From Capitella teleta (taxonomy: Eukaryota > Annelida > Polychaeta > Capitellidae), in assembly GCA_000328365.1 (NCBI GenBank), contig KB311229.1:128931-192930 (forward strand): a stretch of DNA of 64,000 nt, read 5' to 3'. The translations under genes and the position numbers were made by a program. Of this stretch, positions 38,771-48,287 are shown piece by piece (within the stretch, counting starts at the first letter, position 1; each line of letters starts with the position of its first letter). A model generated the notes under the pieces. It saw nothing but the letters and a program-made list of their open reading frames with translations. It did no database searches and had not been told where the DNA came from.

Positions 38771-39956
38771 CAGTAAAACCTCGATGTATCGAAGTTCGTG
38801 GGGTCAGCTCAAATACTTCGACTCAAGGATACTTCGAGGAATAGATCGAAGCCGTTATGATATGACCGTTATGATTCCAAACCGTGCTCTGACGTTGTGA
38901 TTAATTATATGCGTTATGAATTCATAAACTATGAACAGTGATTTTATTTAACAAATATTTATCAACGTTTACGATGCCATGCCTTTCTTTGAATTTCTGT
39001 AGCCACCCAGTGGTAGCTTTGAATTCAGAATGACCCAGATCAGCAGCCAGTTTCAGAGCCTTAGTTTGGATGAAGGGTCCTGAGAGGGGGATCTTCTCTG
39101 CTCGAGCAGCCTTAAACCACGATGTTACGGCTTCCTCCACGTCTGGATATTCACAGAGGCGAGCTCTTTTTCGATCAGAACCGATCTCCCAGTACTGTGT
39201 CTTTATCTTCTCCGCATTCTTCATCCACTTTGAAAGTGTGTTGGCAGGAATGCCGAACTTGTCTGCGATCCCTTTTTTCTTCAACACCCCCTTCTCCACC
39301 TCGGATATGGCCTGGAACTTTGTCTCAAGCGTCTTCACGTCTAGCTTGCGTTTTGTAGCCATAGCGATGCTGATGAACTGATGATGCTGAAGACTGATGG
39401 TCGCTAAATTTATACCGTTTCACATGGAGCACAAACACACATAACAAACACCATTACCCTTTGATATTAAAGCTGTCATAAAGTTTATAATAGATCTGAG
39501 GCTGGATTTCTTTAGTTAACTCTAGCTTCGAATGCACGCGGTCTTTTGTCGGCAATACATTAAATATCATCACAAGCACACCAACAACAATGCCTTAGTC
39601 GAAATCCACGGTCTATTGATTTTAGGAGTCAGCCAAGATCTGGTCGCGGTCTTTTATTGGTCATTCAACAACATTGCCTGATAACTTAGTCGAGATCCAC
39701 GGCCCGTTGATCTTTGGAGTTAGCCAATCAAAGCTCTGGTCGCGGCTCATTTTTTTCGACTTCGAGCTACAGATCGATAATATGTCTCGGGGACACAGAA
39801 AACACTTCGACACAAGGATAAATTCGAGAATGAGACGTTTGAGAGATGGATGCTAATGCTAATAGTAAAGTATAGGAGAATCGTCGGGACTTCGAAAACA
39901 CTTCGACACAGGGAGACATTCGAGGGACGGGTGTTCGACACATCGAGGTTTTACTG
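38771..39956 (-). mobile_element. pogo/Tigger DNA transposon, internally deleted, TA target duplications
   Basis: Terminal inverted repeats of 23 bp (22 matching; outermost CAGTAAAACCTCGATG) lie at both ends and are flanked by TA on each side (38769-38770, 39957-39958), as for Tc1/mariner-pogo elements. Just inside the ends are repeated motifs of the type CTTCGACACA and ATTCGAG. Read on the minus strand, a leader of about 590 bp contains an imperfect tandem duplication (about 39580-39664 and 39666-39761), then the transposase frame. Only about 150 bp separate the end of that frame from the other terminus, so the DDE nuclease part is missing. The copy is 1186 bp, against 2-3 kb for whole Tigger elements, and could move only if a relative supplied the transposase. 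Confidence 0.92.
38922..39362 (-). CDS. Tigger transposase DNA-binding region (146 aa), lacks DDE domain
   Basis: An uninterrupted ATG-to-stop frame sits inside the Tigger element. Residues about 5-50 form a Psq/CENP-B N-terminal helix-turn-helix (KGIADKFGIPANTLSKWMKN). Residues about 68-132 form a second CENP-B-type helix-turn-helix (EYPDVEEAVTSWFKAARAEK, then TGWLQKFKERHGI). These two domains bind the terminal repeats in pogo/Tigger transposases and gave rise to the host proteins CENPB, TIGD and JRK. The frame ends soon after the second domain and there is no catalytic DDE part. The clean frame suggests either a recent insertion or use as a stand-alone DNA-binding protein. It may simply be a young non-autonomous copy. 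Confidence 0.88.
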   Translation of the reverse strand: MATKRKLDVKTLETKFQAISEVEKGVLKKKGIADKFGIPANTLSKWMKNAEKIKTQYWEIGSDRKRARLCEYPDVEEAVTSWFKAARAEKIPLSGPFIQTKALKLAADLGHSEFKATTGWLQKFKERHGIVNVDKYLLNKITVHSL

Positions 39957-39958
39957 TA

Positions 39959-41449
39959 TAATGGTATATTGCACTTCGCACCGGTGTTCAGATAAGTTAT
40001 GCCGGTATATTAATTAAACAAGTACATTAACCTTTTTTTACTTTGAGTAAACATATTATTTATTAATAATAACTAAGCTTTATAGTAGGCCTGGGTCACA
40101 GTGTCCTACAAATGTACACTTGTAGGTCGGTGTGACCCATCCATGACTATAATGATGGTCACCCTGCGGAACGGTCGCTCTGCTTGTTCAGATTGTCAGT
40201 GTGATGAACTCAATTCCAACAACGCAAATAAGGCGCTTGTCCATGCCTAAAACAGTGCTTCAGAATCTGAGAGAATACCGCACTCTTTTCTTCACCCAAA
40301 AGATGCCAATCCAGACACGACAAGAAGAAAGGGTCAATGTTGTTCTGGTTATGGGGTGGCTGGTTGTGAGGGTAAACGGTCAGTCACGTGAGATGCTTCT
40401 GTGAAGATAATGTGGGTTCTTCTAAGAACACCGACTATTATTACACTGCATCCTTATTATCGGATCGCCATGAGCTCGTTTGGACGTGGCTGCTTCTCTC
40501 ATTGTTCATTAATATTTCAAAGAGACATTGGCGCCAGGTGCCAAGTTGAGTCAATGTGGGACAGTGGCGTCTTGCGACTCACTCTTGCCCGCTGAGATAG
40601 GAGGCAGGGAAAAATTATTTCAGAATATTATGTCTCGGATCTAATTTCAATTAATAATTTATGCTTGATTTCATTCAGTACCATCACCATGTTTCTGATA
40701 CCAATGCTATAACATACTCGCAAGCAATATTCCGAATTCCAATCCTTATTGTTTTAGTTTACCGCCTAGAAACAATAATTTTAGTTGCACCATTTATAGA
40801 CAGAATGTCGTCTGAATATTTTCAAAGTCAGACGGAGATCTCTCTCGATATTTAATTGGATCTTATTGTATTCAGTCGCTCAATTTCAGACGCTTGGGTA
40901 TGCTCCCTGATTATACAATTATAAGGCCAATGGTCTTGTGCAATTACACATATAAACAGCCTAGAATTTCGGCGTAAATTCCTTAAGTTTACTGTGGAAT
41001 TCGAGACGATATCTCTTTTCGAATAGTGTGGCACTTTCATAATACATGTAGATGATTTCAATATTAGATTTCTAGAATCCCCCCCCCCTCCTTCACACAA
41101 ATATAGACGCCGAAGTTCCCTTTCAGTTTTTTTAATACGCCGATTCCGTGAGCTGTAGCCTATATGAGAATCTCACATTCACAGTAGTGGAGTATCTTAG
41201 CTGAATGATCCTGCATTTACAGCGGACGGGTTGGCTGAGAGAGTACAAAAGCTTCGGAATGACCGATCCGTTCGAAAAATCCTCGTAAATTGTATACCGT
41301 ATATATGAATTAGCAGCAGCAGGTGTGACATTGAGCCTGGACTAAATTACGTTATGATTCAGGAAGTCGATCAATTAATAATTATACATCTTTCGTTCTG
41401 ATCTGAGTACATGAGAGCAACCGTATAATGTAACCACTGCAGCAACCTA
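39959..41449. other. Intergenic, no gene seen
   Basis: Lies between the Tigger element and the first Mutator-like MITE. The frames at 40201-40595 have no recognisable motif. Confidence 0.65.
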
Positions 41450-41459
41450 AGGCCACAGG

Positions 41460-41727
41460 TTCACTGGTTCCCTGGTCATATATATAACGACACAGGCACA
41501 CACCGCTGACAAGTGGTATCTCATTGGCTGCTATTTATAATAACATTTAGTCTACTGGTGGTATTCGGCAAATACTGTGAATTCATTTTCACTCGCCTCG
41601 CCCTGTGAGCCATCCTGGGAATTCCGAGTGACGTCATGTGAAATCGAGTGAAATAGATGTACCAAAATAGGGGTGAGTTTTCATCGTTGTGTGCCGGTGC
41701 TTTTCAGTAGCGCCGGAATCCAGTGAA
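41460..41727. mobile_element. Mutator-like MITE, copy 1 (TTCACTGG ends)
   Basis: The 268-bp element starts TTCACTGG and ends CCAGTGAA. The sequence AGGCCACA(G/C) flanks it at 41450-41458 and 41728-41736, a 9-bp target duplication with one mismatch and one extra base. The interior matches the copy at 54520 over most of its length (for example TATCTCATTGGCTGCTATTT). It has no coding capacity. Nine-base duplications are typical of Mutator-like elements. Confidence 0.8.
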
Positions 41728-41736
41728 AGGCCACAC

Positions 41737-42659
41737 GACGAACTTTATGATCATAACGCATAAGGTGCGTTATGAATATTTGCTTTCTCACTGGGACCAT
41801 CACAAGAATTTAATGCCCTAAAAGAGGAATTACGTCCAGGTTTCCCGACAATTCCAATGTGGATCGTCGACCTCTTCAAAACAAAGGAGTATAATAATTA
41901 CACTGTTTAGATTATAATAATGTTTATAATAACTAACGCAAATCCCTTGCAAATTGAAACAATAGCAGTTAGTGGTAACAGAACAGAACAGCTTGATTTT
42001 GAAAGTTGATCTGCATCCGTGCTGTTCAAATATTATAGAGGCGACTTGGCTCGCTCTTTCGATTGAGGGGTAAAGCCAAGGATGTTGCTGAAAATTCACA
42101 ACTAAATTGATCATAGAGAAACCGCTTAAAACATTTGTTTTTGTTTTTGCTTTTCTTAAAAGCTGTGTGTATATTGTGAATTCGCACAATTTTAAATTTT
42201 TTACATTGTTTCCGTTTTTTCTTTCCAAAACTAGCGAGCTATGTACTCTAGTTTGTTGTTGTTGTTGTTGATATTATCATCAATGAAAATGAATGGATCT
42301 GTAACACTGACAAAACGATCGTCACAATAAGGTAAAACTATGATAGTGATGATCATTGGAATATAAAACTGAGCAAGATCTCTATACAATTAGCTAAAAC
42401 CTTTATGGCAAATACCTGAGATCAACATTCATTATCCCGGGTTCAGGCTGAGTGCAATATTGCATAAATACGCATAATAAATAATGTTTTTTACATGAAA
42501 CAATGCAGAAATATGCTATTCCATAATTCTACGTTTATTGATTGCAATGAAATGTCACAGCGTGCGTCAGCTGACTTCGATCCGTGGCGCCAGATGGCGG
42601 CACAGACGTGCCACGTGACATATAATTAAAAGCATGGTTTCTAAAACAAACATCCCAAT
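41737..42659. other. Intergenic, downstream of the GT49 gene
   Basis: Holds a perfect 9-bp inverted repeat (CATAACGCA / TGCGTTATG, 5-base loop) at 41752-41774. A 132-codon minus-strand frame at 41830-42228 has no recognised motif. Confidence 0.6.
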
Positions 42660-42665
42660 TTTATT
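42660..42665 (-). promoter_or_regulatory. Possible poly(A) signal (AATAAA) of the GT49 gene
   Basis: TTTATT on the plus strand reads AATAAA on the gene strand, about 310 nt beyond the stop codon. The window is AT-rich, so chance hexamers are common. Confidence 0.35.
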
Positions 42666-42764
42666 CAGGTTCTACGAGGAGAAGAAAGAAAATAATTAAT
42701 GAGTGAAGGTTCCGACCACACAAATACAACAAACACGAAGATCAAGGAAAGAAAAAGAATAATA

Positions 42765-42793
42765 TCGACATTGACAGAAACTGTCAATGTCGA
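42765..42793 (-). promoter_or_regulatory. Perfect 13-bp stem-loop in the inferred 3' UTR of the GT49 gene
   Basis: The 13-base arms TCGACATTGACAG and CTGTCAATGTCGA are separated by AAA. It lies about 180-205 nt past the stop codon of the GT49 gene, before a possible poly(A) signal. In RNA it would form an unbroken hairpin. Its role is unknown. Confidence 0.55.
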
Positions 42794-42971
42794 CTTTCAC
42801 AAAGGCACAGGCGCCCCCCCGTATACTGCCTGAGTATTATTCATTTCATTATGAAATATCTTCAACTGTGAAACAACATCGATACAAGAGGAAGAAGAGG
42901 ATGATGACATCGAACTCAGATGATATTAATTTTGTATGGAATAATCCTTGTCGAAGTTTATGTTGAGATCG

Positions 42972-43041
42972 TCATGTGAATTTCACGTTGTATTTGTTTT
43001 CTAACTCCGCCTTGTACCCATCGTATAAAGCAATGGCGCAC
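42972..43041 (-). CDS. GT49 last coding exon
   Basis: It encodes residues 371-393, KCAIALYDGYKAELENKY followed by NVKFT and TGA. It matches the helix near the end of the LARGE domain (RICLKTLKEEFQQDMSRRY). The preceding intron is 55 bp and the acceptor is CTGTTCACAG. Confidence 0.9.
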
Positions 43042-46000
43042 CTGTGAACAGAACAGACAGCTGAATGTAATTGTCAGGTGTAAGCGTATAACTTACTTGG
43101 CGTATAAACCAGCTTTGTCCCAAGATTGCATGCCTGAATCTGCGTGGGGCATGTGGACTGTGTATGCATCGGGAACGATGTGGAACTTGAATCTGAAATT
43201 TACCATTTTGCAAATTAATATAAATTTAAACTGTTTCAACCAGTTTTTCATCAAACCCAAATCATCCACGTGAAAAAGTTAATATGATAAGTTGATGTAT
43301 GATATTGACTGTCAATGATTGATGAACCAATGCTGACGCAATTAGAGAACGAAATATGGCAATTTTTACGGAAACAGGTTGATATTTTTTTGCTATTATT
43401 ATTGTTATTTTTATTATTTTTTTTTTTTATTTATTATTTATTTTTTTATTTTTTATTTTTTTTGCATTTACACTTCTTGCACTCCCAAATGTGTGGGCTG
43501 GTGGGAACATGAAAGGTCACTGTTTCCAGGGTAGTCCACACCTTGGAGTGTTCATAGCTCTAGGTACATGACAATATTTTGTGGATTAATGTGAATTATC
43601 ATGCAGTTTTATGTGAATATCTTTCAGGTTTGTTTCCGTTCATAATATTCAATATGCGCATGCACAGCTTACCCAGTGGCTGACACAATCATCAAATGTG
43701 TAATTTTGTCACGAATCCTGCCGACGAATCTTGGGTTGTATCTAGGTGTCTTGTCCTTGGGCATAACAACATAGGGCTCGAAATACTCTCTCCATTGAAC
43801 CTGGGATAAATAGCAATGGAAATACCAGTTTAAATGATTGGGCGTCTGTCATACAATGTACGGTTCCTCAGCTGTCTTCCACCTGTCCAACTCCGTCCAT
43901 TTGTGGGCACCGTCGAAATGGTCAATACTGAAAATGAACATAACGTAATGATAGGAATTCAACTAAATATGGACGATGTCGGTTCAGGAGTTAGACTAGG
44001 GAGATACATTATCAACTAATATATTAGAAAGTACTAAAGCTATTGGTATAGCCCAACAAAACTATGCCGATGTTTACTGGCTGGGGCAATCCTGGCATAC
44101 ATTTCGATTGAAATTGCAAGTTTGTCAATTTGTCGATGCACTGGACGACTGGATTACGCAACCAGATGTGCTGTGTGTGCAGAAAGGTGTACAGGTGTGC
44201 AACAGCATAGCATATTTGCCCAGATTTGCATAAAAATAAGGGCTATTTAATATGGGTAAAGTCAAATAAGGTCGCAAAGTGGTCCTTTAAAAAAAGCCCC
44301 TTTTCACTTCTCTTAGTTGTGGCCTGTGGGTCAGTGTAGTGGAATAAGGAGGTACAATATTTAGCAAGTGAATAAAACTTACTCCATCAGCTGAATCTTT
44401 TCTTTGTCAAGCAGATCCAGAACCTCTCGCTTCGATTTCGGATGCGCAATCTCTTTTTCTTTAATTTCAAAGGCGGGGATGACGATGAGCTATGGACGAA
44501 ATAAATGAAATTATTTAGAATAATTTAAGATTATTGCATATTTTTTTTTTTACATTTACATTCTTTTCTTGGAAGCAATGCATATTTTATGCAGCGTTAT
44601 CTATTAACCCACGCATTAATAAATTAAAATTTTGAAATTTCCGGTATATTCTTATAATCTCTTTTATATCCGTATTGGTTTCATCACAAAATGATCCACA
44701 ATTAAATCATTACACCAGCTGTTAAATGTAAAATGCTAGCAACAGCAATACATCGTAACAGAGATCGTTGCCGTAAGCAATAAGTAGAGTAACCCGATAT
44801 AATGTGTTGAACGTTCTCTTATCATAATATTATGTCAATCAAAAGCAAAATGCAACGGTGAGTATCCACCTGTTCAGATTATGATTCTATGATAATTATG
44901 ATGATGGCAATCAATTAATATTGATATTAGTAAACATATACCATCAATTTATCATCAAATATATATCATCAATTATCATCAATCATAATTATTATAGTTC
45001 AAATATCAAAATGTGAGATTAATGAGATTAACAAGACAAACCTTGTCATCAGAGACGAATCCATCTCGGATGTAGCGCTGCATGATATCTTCGATCCCGG
45101 GAATGGGAACGAAGTCGACATCGCACAAAAATACGTATTTCGTCTTCACGGGATCAACGGCGATGTTTCTCATGATATTTGATGGATAGAAAAGCTGAAA
45201 AAAAAATCGTTGCCTATAGGAATTGTATTGATAATAATGATTGATATCTTATAATGACAATGCGCGATTCAAAATATTTTTTTCCGAAGATAGTTAGGAC
45301 TAAGGCAAACCGTGAAACATAACCTTATACATGTACAGCCATGTTTACCACAATAGTTAGAGTAACCGCCAGAGTCACGTGTATAACATCAAAGCCACCT
45401 GTTGATACCGAAATAAAAATCACACTAACCTTACCGAAACTGAAGTTTTTGTTTGATCTACCCACGATGTGAACGCTAATTTACTAATACATACTGATCC
45501 GACAACTCCTTACCCCTTCAGTCTGCGTAACGTGCAGTTGGATGTTCTCTCTTTTCTGCAGAACGGGGTCGGTGCAGTAGGCGTGCATGAAATCGGCGAT
45601 CTTCTTCGGTGTGACGTAAAAGTTAGCTGCCATTGGTCCCCGCCAGCTCTCAGCCACCCTTCGGAGTCTCTCCAAACGGTCTGGGGTCAACTGGGTCACG
45701 AAGGTGATCTGATTGAGGTCCCCCATATCCGTCTTGATGATGTCATGCCAGAACTTTCTCGGTCTGGTTCCGTCAAGTTCAAACTGTTTGCAAATTTTCT
45801 CAACATTGGCATCAGGAGGAATTTCTTCCACTGTGGGATAAACGTTGTGGTGTCAATTAAGTATTATTGTGCAATACTTACTAACGCTATCGTAGTCTGC
45901 TGTGGTGTAAATGCTCAAGACTTTTTCAATGTCAAACCTGTTGAAGCAGTCAAGGGTGGCATTGCCTGTTGAGGCTGGAAGCCCACTTCCTCCTACAAAA

Positions 46001-48287
46001 GTAACATTGTTATAAATGCGGCTGTTCTAAATGTAAAATGTATTACTTGTGTATTTTGCTAGTGGAACAGTCATACATGTATTTACAAATCAGCATAATT
46101 TATTCGCCGCTATTGCGCTTTACAAACCCGAAGAACTTCTGACACCAAGATGTCTTCCAACATCTCCCCTGATTTTCATGCATATAAGGAAAACCAGGAA
46201 TCCTGTGATCACATGATATGGGTGGGCTCTAAGTCGACGAATCAGACGAGCCATTTTGGACACGTGAAGATCGTTGAACGCCACTGCAAAGAAACAAAGA
46301 ATATAACACATTAGTAAAAATATAAGCGTTTCATCCTAAAATCTTTATAACCATTAAATTAGTCAGCCTTTGATAGGACAAGTGGCTCTGTATGTCGATT
46401 GCGATGTCAGGTTTCTCTCAAGGATTGTTTCATTTAGCCTCTCTATGTTCCAGGTTCGTTGCAGCATACAGATGACATGAAGGCATCATGTCTACAGTGT
46501 GGTCAATCAAGAACTATTTGTGCCACCAACCTTAGTAGCGAAGCCGTATATAGCTCTAACTCGTATATGCATACAGAAATTGAACAGGACTAGTTCAATA
46601 TAAACATATATCAAACAAGCACAACCTGTGGATTCATTTCTCAGATAACTTCACAGAAATTAAATTGTTTCTAAATCTCTTGATCATCCATGAACGTGAG
46701 TAGGGAGGTTGAAGACTGAACTCTTCACTGATTTCCCGAACAGTAGTCACACCGTTGGTCACACACCACTGATCATGCACATTTAACGTTGCAATATGCG
46801 GCCAGAATGATCAGCTCATAGGTAATCAAATTTGTAAATCAGCAGTTTTGATATAGCATGTGTATGTAGTTTGCAACAAGATAGCTATCATTAAAAATAA
46901 TTGAATAAAGGCGATAGTGACATATGCCTGATTGTAAATCGATTTGTATGCAAATCATATGAATGTCCAGTTGGTAGGCAACTTCAGTATTGCAATTGCT
47001 CATTAATTCTATATCAACATAAGGCAGTAACCCCAAAACCATAAACAGATACAATAATAACCGAATTCTGCACACATGAACTGGATATACCAATCGGTGT
47101 TATCTGAGCATTGAAGCGATCCGTCAAATAACCTCGATAGAGCCTACAGGGACTCCGAGGTTGACTACAATCACTATTCATTGCGCAGCTTTAATTTCAT
47201 TCTATGATTTAGAAGCCAAACTAGAGCGCATTTCAATTTTCTGCTCCATCGAAATGCTTATTGTGGAAAATCCTCGATTTTCCGAGCAGTTTTCAGAGAT
47301 GGGGATTTTTTTTTTTTTTTTTTTTTTTTTTCATATGACAAGTGACTTCAGAATAATGTAACACTACACTGTTGTAGTCTGACTTTTCTCTAATCTGTGT
47401 AAGTGGTACCTATTACTCCAGCCAAGGGGAGGAGTGGGAGGTGATATTTTAAGTTGACGAACAATAAAAATGTCAGGGCCATTGATTGAAAAAACAAATA
47501 TAAAACATCAATAGACGTCATACACACTGGAAAAAACCCCTTCATCTCAAATGTAGCGAGTAACAATATTTTTCGTCTCATTGCATTCTAGCCATTAATA
47601 AATCGATTTAATTTTCACTTTTCATTTTTAATTTACTTTTAAATTTCAGAGCTTGTGAATTAAAGAACTACGTAATTAATCAATGCTAATTCAAGAGACA
47701 AACATACCCTGATTACGTAAGTTTAAAACGTGGCAAGTCTTACCTGCGAACACCTGTTGATGCTGCAATCCTTGAAATGAAACTGAGGATGAAATTTGTA
47801 TCTAGCTACGAATGCATATGAATAAGCCATCCCAATAATCAATTCAAAAATCAATCGATTCTAATTATATTCTGGTTGTCTGATGTTTGAATATGTTTAA
47901 AGGTGCATTATACATAAGTTACTGGTTAAGGTCCGCTGAGATTTATGGGAATCGAAAGTTAATATACATTTTAATATCGTTTCCAGGTAAAATTCATTGA
48001 TAATTTGATACTAGGTATCATAGACAGAAGACCTGCCGGAGCCGTTGCCTTCCTGCAACTTTTGCACTAAATATTACATGTATATCTTAAAATAAATCCG
48101 TGTCTGGATAATCAAAATACTAAGCATGGGGGCATATATGCCCATCATATTATGTAATCTGTACGACTATTTTATTACTCCAAAAATACTGTTTTTTTTC
48201 ATTGTTAAGAATAGGCTCACCTTGCGTCTCTGTAGCACTGCAGTCTTTTGACAATGTCGTGCATCGAGTTTTACATATTATCCGCAT
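42972..48287 (-). CDS. LARGE/B4GAT1-type glycosyltransferase (GT49), spliced gene
   Basis: This is a spliced minus-strand gene for a Golgi-type glycosyltransferase of family GT49, the family of the LARGE C-terminal domain and B4GAT1, which transfer glucuronic acid in the O-mannose glycan of dystroglycan. Joining the nine exons from the ATG at 46252-46254 to the TGA at 42972-42974 gives 1182 nt, or 393 residues, with all phases agreeing. Residues 1-14 are basic (RRLR), 15-28 form a signal anchor (VITGFLVFLICMKI), and a possible N-glycosylation site is N53-A-T. The catalytic domain covers about 120-370: ITFVTQLTPDRLERL (121-135), YPSNIMRNIAV, the metal-binding DVD at 210-212 within VFLCDVDFVPIPG, IVIPAFE (238-244), PKSK, FEPYVV (303-308), RFVG (320-323), and VPDAYTVHMPHA (345-356). 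Length is close to B4GAT1 (about 415) and far below LARGE (about 756, two domains), but the motifs look more like LARGE. Two upstream exons may extend the N terminus to 438 residues. Exact donor and acceptor sugars are not inferable. All introns are GT-AG; three are only 51-55 bp. Confidence 0.93.
43097..43192 (-). CDS. GT49 exon (VPDAYTVHMPHA)
   Basis: It encodes residues 339-370 with VPDAYTVHMPHA, the C-terminal GT49 signature (LARGE: LPNAYMIHMPHAPS). The acceptor is AATTTCAG and the donor GTAAGT. Confidence 0.93.
43673..43800 (-). CDS. GT49 exon (FEPYVV / RFVG)
   Basis: It encodes residues 297-338 and matches LARGE WEADFEPYVVVRRD and YDRRFVGFGWNKVAHIMEL. The acceptor TTATCCCAG follows an intron of only 54 bp. 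The donor is GTAAGC in phase 2. Confidence 0.93.
43855..43927 (-). CDS. GT49 73-nt exon (RWKTAEEPY segment)
   Basis: It is bounded by acceptor TCATTTTCAG and donor GTATGA and encodes residues 272-296. It corresponds to the LARGE region containing GHAPTNFAKWRTATTPYRV. Here the conserved part is RWKTAEEPYIV, while the GHAPT motif is altered to DGAHKWTEL, which may affect substrate binding. This exon restores the phase between its neighbours. Confidence 0.85.
44383..44489 (-). CDS. GT49 exon (IPAFE and PKSK motifs)
   Basis: It encodes residues 237-271 and ends in phase 2 at GTAAGT. LIVIPAFEIKEKEIAHPKSK aligns by eye with MIVPAFETLRYRLSFPKSK of LARGE, and is followed by a leucine-rich helix, REVLDLLDKEKIQLM. 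Confidence 0.92.
45042..45194 (-). CDS. GT49 exon carrying the DxD catalytic motif
   Basis: It has exactly 51 codons, phase 0 at both ends, acceptor TTTTTTTTCAG and donor GTTTGT. It encodes LFYPSNIMRNIAVDPVKT followed by YVFLCDVDFVPIPGIED. In LARGE the matching stretch has FYP-N-LRN then YIFLSDIDFLP. The DVD (residues 210-212) is the expected divalent-metal and nucleotide-sugar binding motif, so the catalytic core looks intact. Confidence 0.95.
45514..45830 (-). CDS. GT49 exon: N-terminal half of the catalytic domain
   Basis: This is the longest exon (317 nt, residues 80-185). The acceptor is ATCCCACAG and the donor GTAAGG in phase 0. It carries ITFVTQLTPDRLERL and SWRGPMAANFYV, the GT49 start seen in LARGE proteins, where it reads ITIVTQLS and HWEGPI. 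Confidence 0.93.
45882..45992 (-). CDS. GT49 exon encoding the lumenal stem
   Basis: It covers residues 43-79 and is bounded by acceptor TTTTGTAG and donor GTAAGT. It has a glycine/serine-rich start, the glycosylation sequon NAT and the segment CFNRFDIEKVLSIYTTADYD. The stem is expected to be poorly conserved. The next intron is only 51 bp, and reading through it meets a stop. Confidence 0.85.
46128..46283 (-). CDS. GT49 exon with main start codon and membrane anchor
   Basis: The acceptor TTCTTTGCAG lies just upstream. There are 29 nt before the ATG at 46252-46254, and the context is AAAATGG. It encodes residues 1-42: a basic stretch, a hydrophobic signal anchor, then the start of the lumenal stem. 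It ends in phase 1 at donor GTTTGT. I chose this ATG as the main start because the positive residues followed by one hydrophobic segment form a complete type II anchor. Confidence 0.88.
47744..47782 (-). CDS. Candidate 39-nt upstream exon of the GT49 gene
   Basis: The exon is preceded by a pyrimidine-rich acceptor (ATTTCATCCTCAG) and followed by a consensus donor (CAG|GTAAGA). It is 39 nt, a multiple of three, so including or skipping it keeps the frame. In the frame leading into the main protein it reads SFQGLQHQQVFA. It could equally be untranslated. Confidence 0.5.
48221..48287 (-). CDS. Candidate upstream first coding exon of the GT49 gene
   Basis: The ATG at 48285-48287 has A at -3 and opens 22 codons plus one base, ending at AAG|GTGAGC, a good donor. 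The frame continues without a stop through the 39-nt exon at 47744-47782 and the first 29 nt of the exon at 46283, joining the main frame at its own ATG. This would add 45 residues before the membrane anchor. A second ATG here, in another frame, gives only a short upstream reading frame that stops in the third exon. So the segment is either an alternative N terminus or a 5' UTR exon. Confidence 0.5.

Noticed and set aside
39070-39381. 103-codon plus-strand frame
   Set aside because: It is antisense to the Tigger DNA-binding frame, whose motifs identify the coding strand.
45469-45972. 167-codon plus-strand frame
   Set aside because: It is antisense to two GT49 exons and the 51-bp intron.
48001-48070. 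Extra 20-nt exon between the two upstream GT49 exons
   Set aside because: The donor is a poor GTCTTC, and including it would break the otherwise open frame.
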